Below are positions 11,605-21,721 of a stretch of 64,000 bases of DNA, piece by piece; position 1 is the stretch's first letter; each line of letters begins with the position of its first letter. Both the position numbers and the translations under genes were made by a program. Source of the stretch: Pseudomonas sp. UBA2684 (GTDB taxonomy: Bacteria; Pseudomonadota; Gammaproteobacteria; Pseudomonadales; Pseudomonadaceae); contig DELY01000006.1 in the NCBI GenBank assembly GCA_002354655.1, positions 1 to 64,000 of the forward strand. The letters are read 5' to 3'. The notes beneath the pieces are model-generated. The model was not told the origin of the DNA. It ran no database searches and saw only the letters and a list, made by a program, of their open reading frames with translations.

Positions 11605-13086
11605 TCAATTGGCGCTGACCGTGCGACCGGCGGCCCAGGTGCGCAGCGCATCCAGGTCTTCGGCCATGACCACCGACAGCGGCGCAGTGCTCTGGATACT
11701 GTGCAGCAACAAGGCTTGATCGACGCTGCGTTGCTGCGCCTGCGCGGCATACAGCGCACTGACCACCACTTGCTCGATCTCCGCCCCGGAAAACCCGCTG
11801 CTGGCCGCCGCCAGCAGATTCAGGTCGAACCCGCTCGGTTCCAGCTCGCGCCGCCCCAGGTGGATGCGGAAGATTTCCGCGCGCACCGGCTGGTCCGGCA
11901 AGTCGACGAAGAACAGCTCATCGAACCGCCCCTTGCGCACCAGCTCCGGCGGTAAACGTTCGATGGCGTTGGCCGTCGCGACCATAAACACCGGGGCTTT
12001 GCGCTCGGCCATCCAGGTCAGCAAAGTGCCGAGCACACGCTGACTGACGCCGCCATCGTGGTCGCCGCTGGCCAGGCCTTTCTCGATCTCGTCCATCCAC
12101 AGCACGCAGGGCGCCATCTGCTCGGCGAGCCGCAATGCCTCGCGCAAGTTGCGCTCGGTCTCGCCGAAGAACTTGTTGTACAGACAGGCGAAATCCAGAC
12201 GCAGCAAGGGCAAGCCCCACAGCCCGGCCACCGCCTTGGCGGCCAGACTCTTGCCGCCGCCCTGCACGCCAACCAACAGCACCCCCTTGGGCAGGTCGAC
12301 GCCTTTACCGTCGAGGAAAATCCCCTGACGCTCGGCCAGCCAGCGTTTCAGGTTGCTCAAGCCGCCAACCTCGGCGAAACGTGCGGTGTCGTACTCAAAA
12401 CTCAACACGCCTTCCAGGTCGAGCAACTGGAACTTGGTCTTGTTCAGCTCCGGCAGATCCTCCTGGGTGATCGCGCCGTCGTCGCAGATCACGTTGCGCG
12501 CCAGGGCTCGGGCCTCGGCATGGCTCATGCCGCGCAGGTTTTTCACTACCTGCTGCAAGGTGCGGTTGTCGGTGCGCACGCGGGTGTTACGGTTGCGCTC
12601 GCTCCACCGGCTGGCTTCCTCGCGGACGATCGCCAGCAGCTCGTCTTCCGAGGGCAGCGCTAGGCTGAAGCGCGCGGCGAAACGCTGCACTTCCGCCGGC
12701 AGCTTGCAGGCATGCGAGACCAGCACCAGGGTCGGGGCGTGGGTGGCATCGCGCATGGCGATTTCCTTGAGCAGGCGCACCAGCTTGGGGGCCTCGTCGA
12801 GGAACGGATGCAGGTCGCACAGCACATACAGATTCGGCTGCGGATCGGCCTTGATCAGACGCAACGCGGCCTCCGGTTCCTGGCTCGCGCCTGACTCCAG
12901 CGACTCGCCGCCAAAGCCCAGACGCTGCAAGCCTTCGGTCACCGACCAGGTGTGCAGACCGAGGCCGCGCTTGACCGCCAGCCCGGTAAGGGTTTCCAGC
13001 ACGCGAGGTTCATCCCAAGACTCGATCAGGATCAGCTTGACCTTGGAGTCGAGCACCAGGCCCAGATCATGGATATCGTTCTTCAC
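11605..13086 (-). CDS. Ycf46-like AAA ATPase
   Basis: AAA ATPase of unknown role, 493 residues. The N-terminal half (about 1-240) is a non-catalytic domain. The C-terminal AAA module has Walker A GVQGGGKS, Walker B VLWMDEIEK, a sensor segment MVATANAIERLP and an arginine-finger-like RKGRFDE. These match the chloroplast Ycf46 / FtsH-like ATPase core without a protease domain. The start is a GTG at 13086: it is preceded at five bases by AAGGAG, whereas the longer open frame to 13125 would read through that site. Confidence 0.82.
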   Translation of the reverse strand: MKNDIHDLGLVLDSKVKLILIESWDEPRVLETLTGLAVKRGLGLHTWSVTEGLQRLGFGGESLESGASQEPEAALRLIKADPQPNLYVLCDLHPFLDEAPKLVRLLKEIAMRDATHAPTLVLVSHACKLPAEVQRFAARFSLALPSEDELLAIVREEASRWSERNRNTRVRTDNRTLQQVVKNLRGMSHAEARALARNVICDDGAITQEDLPELNKTKFQLLDLEGVLSFEYDTARFAEVGGLSNLKRWLAERQGIFLDGKGVDLPKGVLLVGVQGGGKSLAAKAVAGLWGLPLLRLDFACLYNKFFGETERNLREALRLAEQMAPCVLWMDEIEKGLASGDHDGGVSQRVLGTLLTWMAERKAPVFMVATANAIERLPPELVRKGRFDELFFVDLPDQPVRAEIFRIHLGRRELEPSGFDLNLLAAASSGFSGAEIEQVVVSALYAAQAQQRSVDQALLLHSIQSTAPLSVVMAEDLDALRTWAAGRTVSAN

Positions 13087-13170
13087 ACCCGCTCCTTGTG
13101 GCGGCCATCTGGCCGGGACCAACACTCGCCGTTAAACTCGGGCCTCTTTCAACAGGCCGGGAGACTGTCC

Positions 13171-13509
13171 ATGGACTGTCTGTTCTGCAAGATCGTCGCC
13201 GGGGACATTCCCGCGCGCAAGCTTTATGAAGACGATCAGGTGATCGCTTTTCACGATATCGGCCCGCAAGCCCCGGTGCATTTTCTGGTGATCCCGAAAA
13301 AGCACATCAGCACCCTCAATCACCTGACCGAGGACGACAAGGCCCTCGCCGGGCACATCCTTCTCACCGCCCAACGTCTGGCCACGGAGCAAGGCTGCGA
13401 CGAGGGTTTCCGGGTGGTGATGAACTGCAACGAGCAGGGCGGGCAAACCGTGTACCACATCCACATGCACGTGCTCGGCCAGCGCCAGATGCATTGGCCG
13501 CCGGGCTGA
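13171..13509 (+). CDS. HIT family protein (HinT-like)
   Basis: Small nucleotide hydrolase/transferase of 112 residues. The N-terminal CLFCKI segment and the C-terminal histidine triad HIHMH match the HinT branch, which hydrolyses purine nucleoside phosphoramidates and adenylated lysine-like adducts. The chosen ATG at 13171 gives the family N-terminus MDCLFCKI. Its stop overlaps the start of the SUMF1-like gene by one base, implying coupled translation. Confidence 0.92.
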   Translation: MDCLFCKIVAGDIPARKLYEDDQVIAFHDIGPQAPVHFLVIPKKHISTLNHLTEDDKALAGHILLTAQRLATEQGCDEGFRVVMNCNEQGGQTVYHIHMHVLGQRQMHWPPG

Positions 13510-14321
13510 TGCTCAGGTCGTTCGGCCTCGCCATCCTGCTCGCCCTGGCGCTGCCGGCGCAGGCCCAGCAAGCCGGCACGGTGTTTCGCGACAACCTGCC
13601 CGGCGGCGCGCATGGCCCGGAATTGGTCGTGGTGCCGGCCGGGCGCTTCCTGCTCGGCGACAGCAGCGGCCGTGGCAACCACAACGAGCGGCCGCTGCGG
13701 CCGATCGAGATTGCCCAGCCCTTCGCCATCGGCCGTTACGAAGTGACCTTCGCCGACTGGCAACACTATGCCGACGCCAGCGGCACGCCGATGCCGGACA
13801 ACGAAGGCTGGGGGCTGTCGTCGCAGCGCCCGGTGATCCACGTGTCCTGGCACCAGGCGCTGGCGTATACCCACTGGTTGTCGAAGGCCAGCGGTCAGCG
13901 CTATCGCCTGCCCAGCGAAGCCGAATGGGAATACGCCGCACGCGCCGGGAGCGCGGAGTATTACTGGTGGGGCGCGCAACTCGACAGCCCGCCGAGCCAG
14001 CCGCGCGCGCATTGCCGTGGCTGCGGCAGCCCACGCCTGATTCAGCACAAAAGTGCGTTGGTCGGGCAATTCGCGGCCAATGCCTTTGGCCTGTACGACA
14101 CGGCGGGCAACGTCTGGGAATGGACTGCCTCGCGCTTCGCCAACCCGTTCGACGGCAGCGAGCAACAGGCCGCCGGGCTGCTCGAGCAAAGCCCGCGGGT
14201 GATCCGCGGCGGCGCCTGGAACAGCGGGCCGAGCTACCTGCGCAGCAGCCAGCGCGACCTTAAACAACCGCAACACACCGATTACGCCCTGGGTTTGCGC
14301 GTGGTGCGCGAGCTGCCCTGA
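13509..14321 (+). CDS. Secreted SUMF1/FGE-domain protein
   Basis: The 270-residue protein has a Sec signal peptide ending near AQAQ (residues 1-20) and a full formylglycine-generating-enzyme-type domain. Landmarks are GRYEVTFADW, RLPSEAEWEYAARAG, YDTAGNVWEWT and RGGAWNSG. The C-terminus reads YALGLRVV where active FGE enzymes carry a catalytic Cys in the GFRC-like end. The only cysteines visible (HCRGCG) are mid-domain, so sulfatase activation is unlikely. It may instead be a periplasmic PvdO-like or ligand-binding member. It is coupled to the HIT gene. Confidence 0.82.
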   Translation: MLRSFGLAILLALALPAQAQQAGTVFRDNLPGGAHGPELVVVPAGRFLLGDSSGRGNHNERPLRPIEIAQPFAIGRYEVTFADWQHYADASGTPMPDNEGWGLSSQRPVIHVSWHQALAYTHWLSKASGQRYRLPSEAEWEYAARAGSAEYYWWGAQLDSPPSQPRAHCRGCGSPRLIQHKSALVGQFAANAFGLYDTAGNVWEWTASRFANPFDGSEQQAAGLLEQSPRVIRGGAWNSGPSYLRSSQRDLKQPQHTDYALGLRVVRELP

Positions 14322-14387
14322 TCTCGATCAAGCCGACCCGCCACGATTGCAGTAAACTGGGCGCCGTTGTTCAGCCGGAGGTACCCC

Positions 14388-15035
14388 ATGGCCAATGAAC
14401 GTCACTACTCACCCGTCGACCGTCTGTTGCTGCAAGCCGATGCGGCTTTGCGCACCCTGCTGCCCTTCAGTGGCCAGCCCAGCCGGCCATCGCCGGCCAT
14501 CGTGCAGCCGGAAGCCGAACTGGATGACCAGCAAGCACGGCACATCGCCGGACTGATGCGCATCAACCACACCGGCGAGGTCTGCGCCCAGGCGCTCTAT
14601 CAAGGCCAGGCGCTGACCGCCAAGCTGCCGCACGTGCGCGCCGCCATGGAGCATGCCGCCGACGAGGAAATCGACCACCTGGCCTGGTGCGAGCAGCGTA
14701 TTCGCCAGCTCGGTAGCCATCCCAGCGTGCTCAACCCACTGTTCTACGGCCTGTCCTTCGGCGTCGGCGCAGTCGCCGGCCTGATCAGCGACAAGGTCAG
14801 CCTGGGCTTTGTCGCCGCCACCGAGGATCAAGTGGTCAAACACCTCGACGAGCACCTAGAACAGATTCCGGCCGAAGACGAGAAATCCCGCGCGATCCTC
14901 AAGCAGATGCGCAGCGACGAGGCACAGCACGCCACCAGCGCCCTGGAAGCCGGCGGCCTGCGCTTCCCCGCGCCGGTGAAATTCGGCATGACCTTGGTCT
15001 CCAAGCTGATGACCAAAAGCAGCTACCGCCTGTAA
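14388..15035 (+). CDS. coq7: 3-demethoxyubiquinol 3-hydroxylase (Coq7 type)
   Basis: Late ubiquinone step: diiron hydroxylation of demethoxyubiquinol at the inner membrane. The 215-residue protein contains the carboxylate/histidine ligand motifs of the family: [14 protein letters not shown] for the first ligand set and [10 protein letters not shown] for the second, with the repeat unit further on as SDEAQHA. The start at 14388 follows a GGAG site. The pseudomonads use this Coq7 enzyme in place of UbiF. Confidence 0.93.
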   Translation: MANERHYSPVDRLLLQADAALRTLLPFSGQPSRPSPAIVQPEAELDDQQARHIAGLMRINHTGEVCAQALYQGQALTAKLPHVRAAMEHAADEEIDHLAWCEQRIRQLGSHPSVLNPLFYGLSFGVGAVAGLISDKVSLGFVAATEDQVVKHLDEHLEQIPAEDEKSRAILKQMRSDEAQHATSALEAGGLRFPAPVKFGMTLVSKLMTKSSYRL

Positions 15036-15052
15036 CGGATAAGCCAAACCAA

Positions 15053-15074
15053 AAGGGCGCCAATCGGCGCCCTT
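15053..15074. terminator. Bidirectional terminator coq7 / speD
   Basis: A perfect 9-bp stem, AAGGGCGCC (15053-15061) with its complement at 15066-15074, over a four-base loop. It is flanked by A residues on one side and TGTTTCT on the other and lies between the convergent coq7 and speD genes. Confidence 0.75.
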
Positions 15075-15096
15075 GATGTTTCTACGACAAACCCGC

Positions 15097-15891
15097 TTAG
15101 CGCGGCATGTTGCGCGCGTAGAAAATCTCCAGCATCTCGTGCCGCACACGCTCCTCCACCTGCTGACGCTGCTCGGCCGTCAGGCTGCTGGTGGCATCGC
15201 CGAACAGGTAGTTATCCAGCTCGAAGTCCTTGAGCAGCATCTTGGTGTGGAACAGGTTCTCCTGGTACACGTTGACGTCGGTCATCTGGTACGCCGCCTG
15301 CGTGTCATCGGAGAGGTAGTTCTGGATCGAGTTGATCTCGTGGTCGATGAAGTGCTTTTTACCTTCCACGTCACGGGTGAAACCGCGCACGCGGTAATCG
15401 ACGGTGACGATGTCCGAATCGAACTGATGGATCAGGTAGTTCAGCGCCTTCAACGGCGAGATCACCCCGCAGGTCGACACGTCGATGTCCACGCGGAACG
15501 TCGCAATGCCTTCCACCGGATGGATTTCCGGGTAGGTGTGCACGGTGATATGGCTTTTATCCAGGTGCGCGAGAATGGTCTCGGGCAACGGACCGGGCGA
15601 TTCCTCGATCTGGCTTTCCGTCGGCTCCACCGGCTGTTCAGAAATCAGAATGGTCACGCTGGCGCCCTGCGGATCGTAATCCTGGCGGGCAATGTTGAGG
15701 ATATTGGCACCGATAATGTCGACGACATCCGTGAGAATCTGCGTCAGGCGCTCGGCATCGTACTCTTCGTCGATGTACTGCACGTAGGCCTGCTGGTCTT
15801 CCGGCGTTTCCGCGTAGCAGATGTCATAGATGTTGAAGCTCAAGGTCTTGGTCAGGTTATTGAACCCGTGGAGCTTGAGTTTGCTTTTCAC
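15097..15891 (-). CDS. speD: S-adenosylmethionine decarboxylase proenzyme
   Basis: Makes decarboxylated SAM for spermidine synthesis. The 264-residue length and the sequence match the Escherichia coli-type proenzyme, which self-cleaves to form a pyruvoyl group. The cleavage Lys-Ser is visible in [12 protein letters not shown] near residue 111, and the conserved STCGVISPL segment follows. The start codon is GTG at 15891 with AGAGAG upstream. The 237-base gap upstream to the OsmC gene holds no obvious operator. Confidence 0.95.
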   Translation of the reverse strand: MKSKLKLHGFNNLTKTLSFNIYDICYAETPEDQQAYVQYIDEEYDAERLTQILTDVVDIIGANILNIARQDYDPQGASVTILISEQPVEPTESQIEESPGPLPETILAHLDKSHITVHTYPEIHPVEGIATFRVDIDVSTCGVISPLKALNYLIHQFDSDIVTVDYRVRGFTRDVEGKKHFIDHEINSIQNYLSDDTQAAYQMTDVNVYQENLFHTKMLLKDFELDNYLFGDATSSLTAEQRQQVEERVRHEMLEIFYARNMPR

Positions 15892-16128
15892 CGTTGGAAA
15901 CTCTCTTTATATAAGCGGCGCAGCCGCGTGGTCGAGCATGCCCGTCAACTGCGAACGACGCAGCTGCGTAGGACGGTTAACACCTCTTCGCGATGGCGAT
16001 TTTGGTTGTGTGGTGCGAGGCGGCACTGCGCCCCTGAAAAAGGCGCGCATTATGCCGACCACGGCTGCCCGCTGCCAGAGTTTGCCGCGTACAGGTGATA
16101 AAAGGATGTCAGCGGCGGCTTGCGGCCC

Positions 16129-16551
16129 TCAGCCCAACTCGACGATTTCATAGTCGTGGCTGATGTCGACGCCGGCACGGCCGAGCATGATCGACGCCGA
16201 GCAATACTTCTCCGCCGACAATTCCACAGCACGCTTGACCTGCGCCTCCTTCAGGCCGCGGCCCTTGACCACGAAATGCAGGTGGATCTTGGTGAACACC
16301 TTGGGGTCTTCATCGGCGCGTTCGGCCTCGAGGAAGGCTTCGCAACTCTCGACCGCCTGTCGGGATTTTTTCAGGATGCTGACCACATCGAAGTTGCTGC
16401 AACCGCCTAAACCGATCAGCAGCATCTCCATCGGGCGCACACCCAGATTGCGCCCGCCGCTCTCCGGCGGACCATCCATGACCACCACGTGGCCGCTACC
16501 GGATTCGCCGAGAAACAGGGCTTCGCCCGCCCACTGAATGCGCGCTTTCAT
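16129..16551 (-). CDS. OsmC family protein (YhfA-like)
   Basis: Member of the OsmC/Ohr superfamily, 140 residues, with the conserved Cys in GLGGCSNFDV. The second redox-active Cys of true Ohr peroxidases is replaced in the usual position by the IMLGRAG segment, so it resembles the YhfA subgroup whose function is not settled. The ATG at 16551 has GGAGG seven bases upstream and is preferred over the TTG two codons earlier. It is divergent from vfr and upstream of speD on the same strand. Confidence 0.88.
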   Translation of the reverse strand: MKARIQWAGEALFLGESGSGHVVVMDGPPESGGRNLGVRPMEMLLIGLGGCSNFDVVSILKKSRQAVESCEAFLEAERADEDPKVFTKIHLHFVVKGRGLKEAQVKRAVELSAEKYCSASIMLGRAGVDISHDYEIVELG

Positions 16552-16797
16552 TACCAAGCCTCCGCTGTTAAAAAGGGACGCAGCTTATCACAGCGCTTTT
16601 CGCCGCCCGGCATACCGCCGCCAGCGCAAGAGTTCCCCGGCCAGATGTTAGCTGTGTCGCAAAATCGGTCCAGGTTATGGGACGTCTGTTAAGCTGGCGT
16701 CGGATTACTGGCACACTTGGCCGGATAACTAAAATAACTAATAAAAAATTGCCTGTCGGACAAAGGCTTACCTTTATTTTATATTCGGGACTCGGGC

Positions 16798-17442
16798 ATG
16801 GTTGCGATAACCCTTACACCTAAAATCAAGAATCTCGACAAACTCCTCGCGCATTGTCACCGCCGCCGTTACACGGCGAAAAGCACCATCATCTATGCGG
16901 GCGATCGCTGCGAAACCCTGTTCTTCATCGTCAAAGGTTCGGTCACCATCCTGATCGAAGACGACGATGGCCGCGAAATGATCATCGCCTACCTCAACTC
17001 CGGCGACTTCTTCGGCGAAATGGGCCTGTTCGAAAAGGAAGGCACCGAGAAAGAACGTAGCGCCTGGGTGCGCGCCAAGACCGAATGCGAAGTGGCGGAA
17101 CTCAGCTACGCCAAATTCCGCGAACTGACCCACCAAGACCCGGACATTCTCTACGCACTCGGCAGCCAGATGGCCGAACGCCTGCGCAACACCACGCGCA
17201 AGGTCGGCGACCTGGCGTTCCTGGATGTCACCGGCCGCGTCGCGCGCACCTTGCTCGACCTGTGCAAACAGCCGGACGCCATGACCCACCCCGACGGCAT
17301 GCAGATCAAGATCACCCGCCAGGAAATCGGCCGCATCGTCGGCTGCTCGCGGGAGATGGTCGGCCGCGTGCTCAAGGCCCTGGAGGAACAAGGCCTGGTG
17401 AACGTGAAAGGCAAAACCATGGTGGTATTCGGCACCCGCTGA
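16798..17442 (+). CDS. vfr: cAMP-dependent transcription regulator Vfr
   Basis: CRP-family global regulator of virulence, quorum sensing and twitching in Pseudomonas. The protein has exactly 214 residues. An N-terminal cyclic-nucleotide domain carries the cAMP-contacting GEMGLFE and ERSAW segments (about residues 72-90). A dimer helix follows, and then a C-terminal helix-turn-helix, [20 protein letters not shown]. The ribosome binding site is weak. The 246 bases upstream are partly AT-rich, with a possible TATATT -10 near 16780. Confidence 0.95.
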   Translation: MVAITLTPKIKNLDKLLAHCHRRRYTAKSTIIYAGDRCETLFFIVKGSVTILIEDDDGREMIIAYLNSGDFFGEMGLFEKEGTEKERSAWVRAKTECEVAELSYAKFRELTHQDPDILYALGSQMAERLRNTTRKVGDLAFLDVTGRVARTLLDLCKQPDAMTHPDGMQIKITRQEIGRIVGCSREMVGRVLKALEEQGLVNVKGKTMVVFGTR

Positions 17443-17447
17443 GCTCA

Positions 17448-17493
17448 GCAGACAACAAAAAGCCGGCGCATGCGCCGGCTTTTTGTTGTCTGC
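17448..17493. terminator. 46-bp perfect palindromic bidirectional terminator vfr / trpC
   Basis: The left 23 bases (17448-17470) and the right 23 bases (17471-17493) are exact reverse complements. The core is AGCCGGCGC and its complement, flanked by AAAAA and TTTTT, so it can end transcription in both directions between the convergent vfr and trpC genes. Confidence 0.92.
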
Positions 17494-17523
17494 GAGTGTT
17501 GCGGCCGCGGTTAGCCGCGCACC

Positions 17524-18360
17524 TCAGTCGACATCGGGACTGGCGATCACCCGCTTGCGCTCCGGGAAAAACAGCCGCTCCAGCTCGGCGCCGGGGCTCT
17601 CTGCGCGCATAAAGGCCTCACCGACCAGGAAGGCGTAGACCTCGCTGATCTCCATCAATTCGACATCGGCACGGTTGAGGATGCCACTTTCGGTCACCAC
17701 CAGGCGGTCGCGGGGAATCCGTGGCAGCAGGTCGAGAGTGGTTTCCAGGCTGACCTCGAAACTGTGCAGGCTGCGGTTGTTGATCCCCAGCAGCGGCGTG
17801 TCCAGGGTATTCAGCGCGCGCTCCAGCTCAGCGCCATCGTGCACCTCGACCAGCACGTCGAGGTCGAAGGCCTTGGCGGTGGCCGCCAGCTCGGCCATCT
17901 GCGCATCGGACAGCGCCGAGACGATCAACAGCACGCAGTCGGCGCCCAGCGCACGGGCTTCGACGATCTGATACGGATCGATCATGAAATCCTTGCGGAT
18001 CACCGGCAGCGAACAGGCGTTACGCGCCTCTTGCAGGTAGCGGTCCGCGCCCTGGAAGAAATCCACATCGGTCAGCACCGACAGACACGTCGCGCCGCCC
18101 GCCTGGTAGCTTTGGGCGATGGCCGCCGGCACGAAGTCTTCACGCAGCACGCCCTTGCTCGGCGAGGCCTTCTTGATTTCGGCGATCACCGCCGGTTGCT
18201 TGCGCTTGGCTTGCGCCAGCAGCGCCTGGGCGAAGCCACGCGGGGCATCGGCGACACGGGCCTCGCGCTCGACCTCGGCGAGGCTGACCACGGCACGACG
18301 CGCCGCGACTTCCTCGACCTTGCGCGCCAGAATTTTTTCCAGAACGGTTGGCAGGCTCAT
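17524..18360 (-). CDS. trpC: Indole-3-glycerol-phosphate synthase
   Basis: Ring-closing step of tryptophan synthesis: CdRP to indole-3-glycerol phosphate. The 278-residue TIM-barrel protein is the single-function type without a fused TrpF domain. The catalytic segments are present: [13 protein letters not shown] with the essential Lys, [14 protein letters not shown] and VTESGI. It overlaps trpD by four bases and is the last gene of the trpEGDC block. Confidence 0.96.
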   Translation of the reverse strand: MSLPTVLEKILARKVEEVAARRAVVSLAEVEREARVADAPRGFAQALLAQAKRKQPAVIAEIKKASPSKGVLREDFVPAAIAQSYQAGGATCLSVLTDVDFFQGADRYLQEARNACSLPVIRKDFMIDPYQIVEARALGADCVLLIVSALSDAQMAELAATAKAFDLDVLVEVHDGAELERALNTLDTPLLGINNRSLHSFEVSLETTLDLLPRIPRDRLVVTESGILNRADVELMEISEVYAFLVGEAFMRAESPGAELERLFFPERKRVIASPDVD

Positions 18361-19403
18361 CCTTCATTCTCCTGTCTGAACACCGCAGTAAAGGACACCA
18401 GTTCTTCCAGGCGTTCGCGGGCCATGCCGCTGAACAGCGCGTCATGCGCGAGCTGCACGCCTTCCTTGAGACTACTGGCGATATCCGCGGCATACAGCGC
18501 AGCGCCGGCATTCAAGACGATCATGTCGGAGGCTTTCTGCCCAGCGTCGGTCTTGCGCCGGCCCAGCGCGTCGCGAATCAACGCCAGCGATTGCTGCGCA
18601 TCGTCCACGGTCAGGCCGATCAGGCTCTGGCTCTTGATGCCGAAATCTTCCGGCTGGATACGGTATTCGCTGACCACGCCGTCTTTCAGCTCGGCGATAA
18701 AGGTCGGCGCCGCCAGGCTGATCTCGTCGAGGCCATCCTGCGCATGCACCACCAGCACGTGCTGGCTGCCCAGGCGCTGCAACACTTCGGCCATCGGCCG
18801 GCACAGCGCCTGGCTGAACACGCCGATCACCTGATGTTTGACCCCGGCCGGGTTGGTCATCGGGCCGAGCATATTGAAGATGGTGCGCAGGCCCAGCTCG
18901 CGGCGCGGGCCGATGGCATGCTTCATCGCGCCATGGTGGGCCGGGGCGAACATAAAGCCCACGCCCACCGATTCCACGCAACGCGCGACCTGTTCGGGTT
19001 GCAGATTGAGGTAAACGCCCGCCGCTTCCAGCAGGTCGGCACTGCCGCTCTTGCCGGACACCGCGCGGTTGCCATGCTTGGCCACGCGACCACCTGCCGC
19101 CGCCACCACGAAGGCGGCCGCGGTGGAGACGTTGAAGATGTTCATGCCGTCGCCGCCGGTGCCGCAGGTATCGACCAGATGCTCGGCGTTGATCTGCACC
19201 GGCGAGGCCAGCTCGCGCATCAGCTTCGCCGCGCCGGTGATTTCGTCGATGGTCTCGCTCTTCATGCGCAAGCCCATGAGGAACGCGCCGATCTGCGCGT
19301 CGGTGCATTGTCCGGTCATGATCTCGCGCATCACGTCCTGCATTTCCTCAGTGCTGAGGTCGAGCTGCGCGACGATACGGTTCAGTGCGTCTTTGATATT
19401 CAT
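18357..19403 (-). CDS. trpD: Anthranilate phosphoribosyltransferase
   Basis: Transfers phosphoribosyl from PRPP to anthranilate. The 348-residue protein shows the glycine-rich [16 protein letters not shown]/anthranilate loop, [15 protein letters not shown] and the GPMTNPAG segment. Its start overlaps the trpG stop by four bases and its stop overlaps trpC by four bases, so translation of trpG, trpD and trpC is coupled. Confidence 0.96.
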   Translation of the reverse strand: MNIKDALNRIVAQLDLSTEEMQDVMREIMTGQCTDAQIGAFLMGLRMKSETIDEITGAAKLMRELASPVQINAEHLVDTCGTGGDGMNIFNVSTAAAFVVAAAGGRVAKHGNRAVSGKSGSADLLEAAGVYLNLQPEQVARCVESVGVGFMFAPAHHGAMKHAIGPRRELGLRTIFNMLGPMTNPAGVKHQVIGVFSQALCRPMAEVLQRLGSQHVLVVHAQDGLDEISLAAPTFIAELKDGVVSEYRIQPEDFGIKSQSLIGLTVDDAQQSLALIRDALGRRKTDAGQKASDMIVLNAGAALYAADIASSLKEGVQLAHDALFSGMARERLEELVSFTAVFRQENEG

Positions 19404-19996
19404 GCGCGCACACCTCCCTGTTGCTTGAGGAAATTGGCAAAGAGCTCGTGGCCCTGTTCCGTGAGAATCGATTCGGGGTGGAACTGTACGCCTTCGATGT
19501 TCAGGGTTTTGTGCCGCAGGCCCATGATTTCATCGACCGAGCCGTCTTCCAGCTGGGTCCAGGCGGTGATTTCCAGGCAGTCCGGCAAGGTGTCGCGTTT
19601 GACCACCAGGGAATGGTAGCGGGTCACCGTCAACGGTTTGTTCAAGCCGGCAAACACGCCGAGGTCTTCATGGAACACCGGGCTGGTCTTGCCGTGCATC
19701 ACCTGGCGCGCGCGCACCACATCGCCGCCGAAGGCCTGGCCAATGCTCTGGTGGCCCAGGCAGACTCCGAGAATCGGCAGTTTGCCGGCGAAATGGGCAA
19801 TCACTTCAAGCGACACCCCGGCCTCGGTCGGCGTGCAGGGGCCGGGCGAGACGACGATGCGCTCGGGCTGCAACGCCGCGATGTCGGCAACGCTGAGTTC
19901 GTCGTTGCGGATCACCTTGACGTCCGCGCCCAACTCGCCGAGGTACTGCACCACGTTGTAGGTAAAGGAATCGTAGTTATCAATCATTAGCAGCAT
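19400..19996 (-). CDS. trpG: Anthranilate synthase glutamine amidotransferase subunit
   Basis: Supplies ammonia from glutamine to TrpE. The 198-residue protein starts [14 protein letters not shown] and has the catalytic Cys in [16 protein letters not shown], with the His-Glu pair in VQFHPESI. The open frame extends 73 codons further, into trpE, but that stretch is out-of-frame arginine-rich sequence. The start at 19996 leaves only 23 bases to the trpE stop. Confidence 0.96.
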   Translation of the reverse strand: MLLMIDNYDSFTYNVVQYLGELGADVKVIRNDELSVADIAALQPERIVVSPGPCTPTEAGVSLEVIAHFAGKLPILGVCLGHQSIGQAFGGDVVRARQVMHGKTSPVFHEDLGVFAGLNKPLTVTRYHSLVVKRDTLPDCLEITAWTQLEDGSVDEIMGLRHKTLNIEGVQFHPESILTEQGHELFANFLKQQGGVRA

Positions 19997-20019
19997 GTCG
20001 ATGCTCCTTGGCAGTCGGC

Positions 20020-21507
20020 TCAGGCGTCGGGCGTGGCGGTCTGTTCGGCGAGGGCCACGGCGCGGAACATGGCGCGGCGCTTGTTCAGCGTCTCTTCCCA
20101 TTCCAGCGCCGGCACCGAGTCGGCGACGATACCGGCGCCAGCCTGCACGTGCAGTTCGCCGTCCTTGATCACCGCGGTGCGAATCGCGATGGCGGTGTCC
20201 ATGTTGCCGTTCCACGCCAGGTAACCGACGGCGCCGCCATAAACGCCTCGCTTGACCGGCTCCAGCTCGTCGATGATTTCCATCGCGCGAATCTTCGGCG
20301 CACCGGACAGGGTGCCGGCCGGCAGAATCGCCCGCAATGCATCCATCGCCGTGAGGCCGCTCTTCAGCTGACCGGTGACGTTGGAGACGATATGCATGAC
20401 GTTGGAATAGCGCTCGATGACCATCTTTTCGGTGAGTTTCACCGAGCCGATTTCCGACACACGCCCGGTGTCGTTGCGGCCCAGGTCGATCAACATCAGG
20501 TGCTCGGCGACTTCCTTGGCATCCGACAGCAGGTCTTCTTCCAGGGCCTGGTCGGCTTCTTCGTTGGCGCCGCGCGGGCGGGTGCCGGCAATCGGGCGTA
20601 CGGTGATCAGGTTGTCTTCGACGCGCACCAGCACTTCCGGCGAGCTGCCGACCACGTGGAAATCGCCGAAGTTGAAGAAGTACATGTAGGGCGTCGGGTT
20701 GATACAGCGCAACGCGCGGTACAGGTCGATCGGTGCGGCCTTGAACGGGATCGACATGCGCTGGGAAATCACCACCTGCATGCAGTCGCCGGCGAGGATG
20801 TATTCCTTGATCGCCTTGACCGAGCGCTCGTAGTCGTCACGGCTGAAACTGGAGCGAAACAGCGGTTCTGCGGCGGCCGGAGCATTCAGGTCGACGCCCA
20901 AACGCGGGGTAATCGGCTGACGCAGCTGATGCAGGATGGCTTGCAGGCGCGCCTGGCCCTGCTCGAAAGCGTCCGCTGCAGCCGGGTCGGCCAGCACGAT
21001 GGCGTGCATCTTGCCGGCCAGGTTGTCGAACACCACCACGGCGTCCGACACCATCAACAGAATGTCCGGGGTGCCCAGCGGGTCGGGATTCACTCCGTCG
21101 GCCAGCTTCGGCTCGACATAGCGCACGCTGTCGTAACCGAAGTAACCCACCAGGCCACCATTGAAACGTGGCAGCCCCGCCAGGGTCGGCACCTGATAGC
21201 GTTCTTTGAATTGCTCGACGAACGCCAATGGATCAGCGCACTCGTGGCGCTCCACTTCGGTACCGTCGACGCTCACGCTGATCGTGTGGCCGTATGCCCG
21301 CAGAACCGTGCGGGCAGGCAGGCCAATAATCGAATAACGGCCCCACTTCTCGCCGCCCTGCACGGACTCCAGCAGGTAGGAGTTGGCTTGGTCGGCGAGT
21401 TTCAGGTAGATCGACAGCGGCGTATCGAAGTCGGCCAGGGTTTCGTAAGCAAGCGGAATGCGGTTATAGCCGGCAGCGGCCAAACGCAGAAATTCTTCGC
21501 GGGTCAT
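20020..21507 (-). CDS. trpE: Anthranilate synthase component I
   Basis: Forms anthranilate from chorismate with TrpG. The 495-residue protein contains the tryptophan feedback site segment YLLES near the N-terminus and the C-terminal chorismate-binding core with [20 protein letters not shown] and the [11 protein letters not shown] segment. I chose the ATG at 21507 (MTREEF) over an in-frame start 13 codons earlier because it fits the family. Transcription probably begins near 21686 and passes through a leader peptide rich in Trp codons. Confidence 0.96.
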   Translation of the reverse strand: MTREEFLRLAAAGYNRIPLAYETLADFDTPLSIYLKLADQANSYLLESVQGGEKWGRYSIIGLPARTVLRAYGHTISVSVDGTEVERHECADPLAFVEQFKERYQVPTLAGLPRFNGGLVGYFGYDSVRYVEPKLADGVNPDPLGTPDILLMVSDAVVVFDNLAGKMHAIVLADPAAADAFEQGQARLQAILHQLRQPITPRLGVDLNAPAAAEPLFRSSFSRDDYERSVKAIKEYILAGDCMQVVISQRMSIPFKAAPIDLYRALRCINPTPYMYFFNFGDFHVVGSSPEVLVRVEDNLITVRPIAGTRPRGANEEADQALEEDLLSDAKEVAEHLMLIDLGRNDTGRVSEIGSVKLTEKMVIERYSNVMHIVSNVTGQLKSGLTAMDALRAILPAGTLSGAPKIRAMEIIDELEPVKRGVYGGAVGYLAWNGNMDTAIAIRTAVIKDGELHVQAGAGIVADSVPALEWEETLNKRRAMFRAVALAEQTATPDA

Positions 21508-21574
21508 GATCAGCCTCGTGGCTTGAGGGTAAACGGTTGTGTGCAAACGTGCCGACTAGGCGGCCAGAATCAGG

Positions 21575-21619
21575 TCAGAGGCGCCAGCGCCAACGGGCCA
21601 GGGCCTTGATGATTTTCAT
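21575..21619 (-). CDS. trpL: Trp leader peptide (attenuator ORF)
   Basis: A 14-codon reading frame, MKIIKALARWRWRL, ends in TGA 67 bases before the trpE start. Two Trp codons out of 14, in a W-R-W arrangement near the end, are the hallmark of a transcription attenuator. Attenuation of trpE and trpGDC by leader peptides is known in P. putida. I could not draw a convincing terminator with a U run by eye, so the RNA switch itself is unresolved. Confidence 0.72.
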   Translation of the reverse strand: MKIIKALARWRWRL

Positions 21620-21692
21620 CCCAGCTCGGGCGAGCCAGAGTTTGCAGGTAACCACCACGGGGATCTCTTCGGCGGGGGAGTTGGATCACGGC

Positions 21693-21721
21693 ACACTAGC
21701 GCAGCCGCCGAGCCGAATCAA
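21693..21721 (-). promoter_or_regulatory. Probable sigma-70 promoter of the trp operon
   Basis: On the minus strand TTGATT (21716-21721) and TAGTGT (21693-21698) are separated by exactly 17 bases. Start of transcription would be near 21686, giving a leader of about 180 bases that contains the Trp-rich peptide before trpE. Confidence 0.6.

Noticed and set aside
16580-16797. A possible CRP/Vfr self-regulatory site upstream of vfr
   Set aside because: Only half-sites (TCACA near 16590) were seen; no TGTGA-N6-TCACA palindrome.
20008-21609. A 533-codon open frame on the plus strand
   Set aside because: Antisense to trpE; composition rich in His, Arg and Gln without domains.
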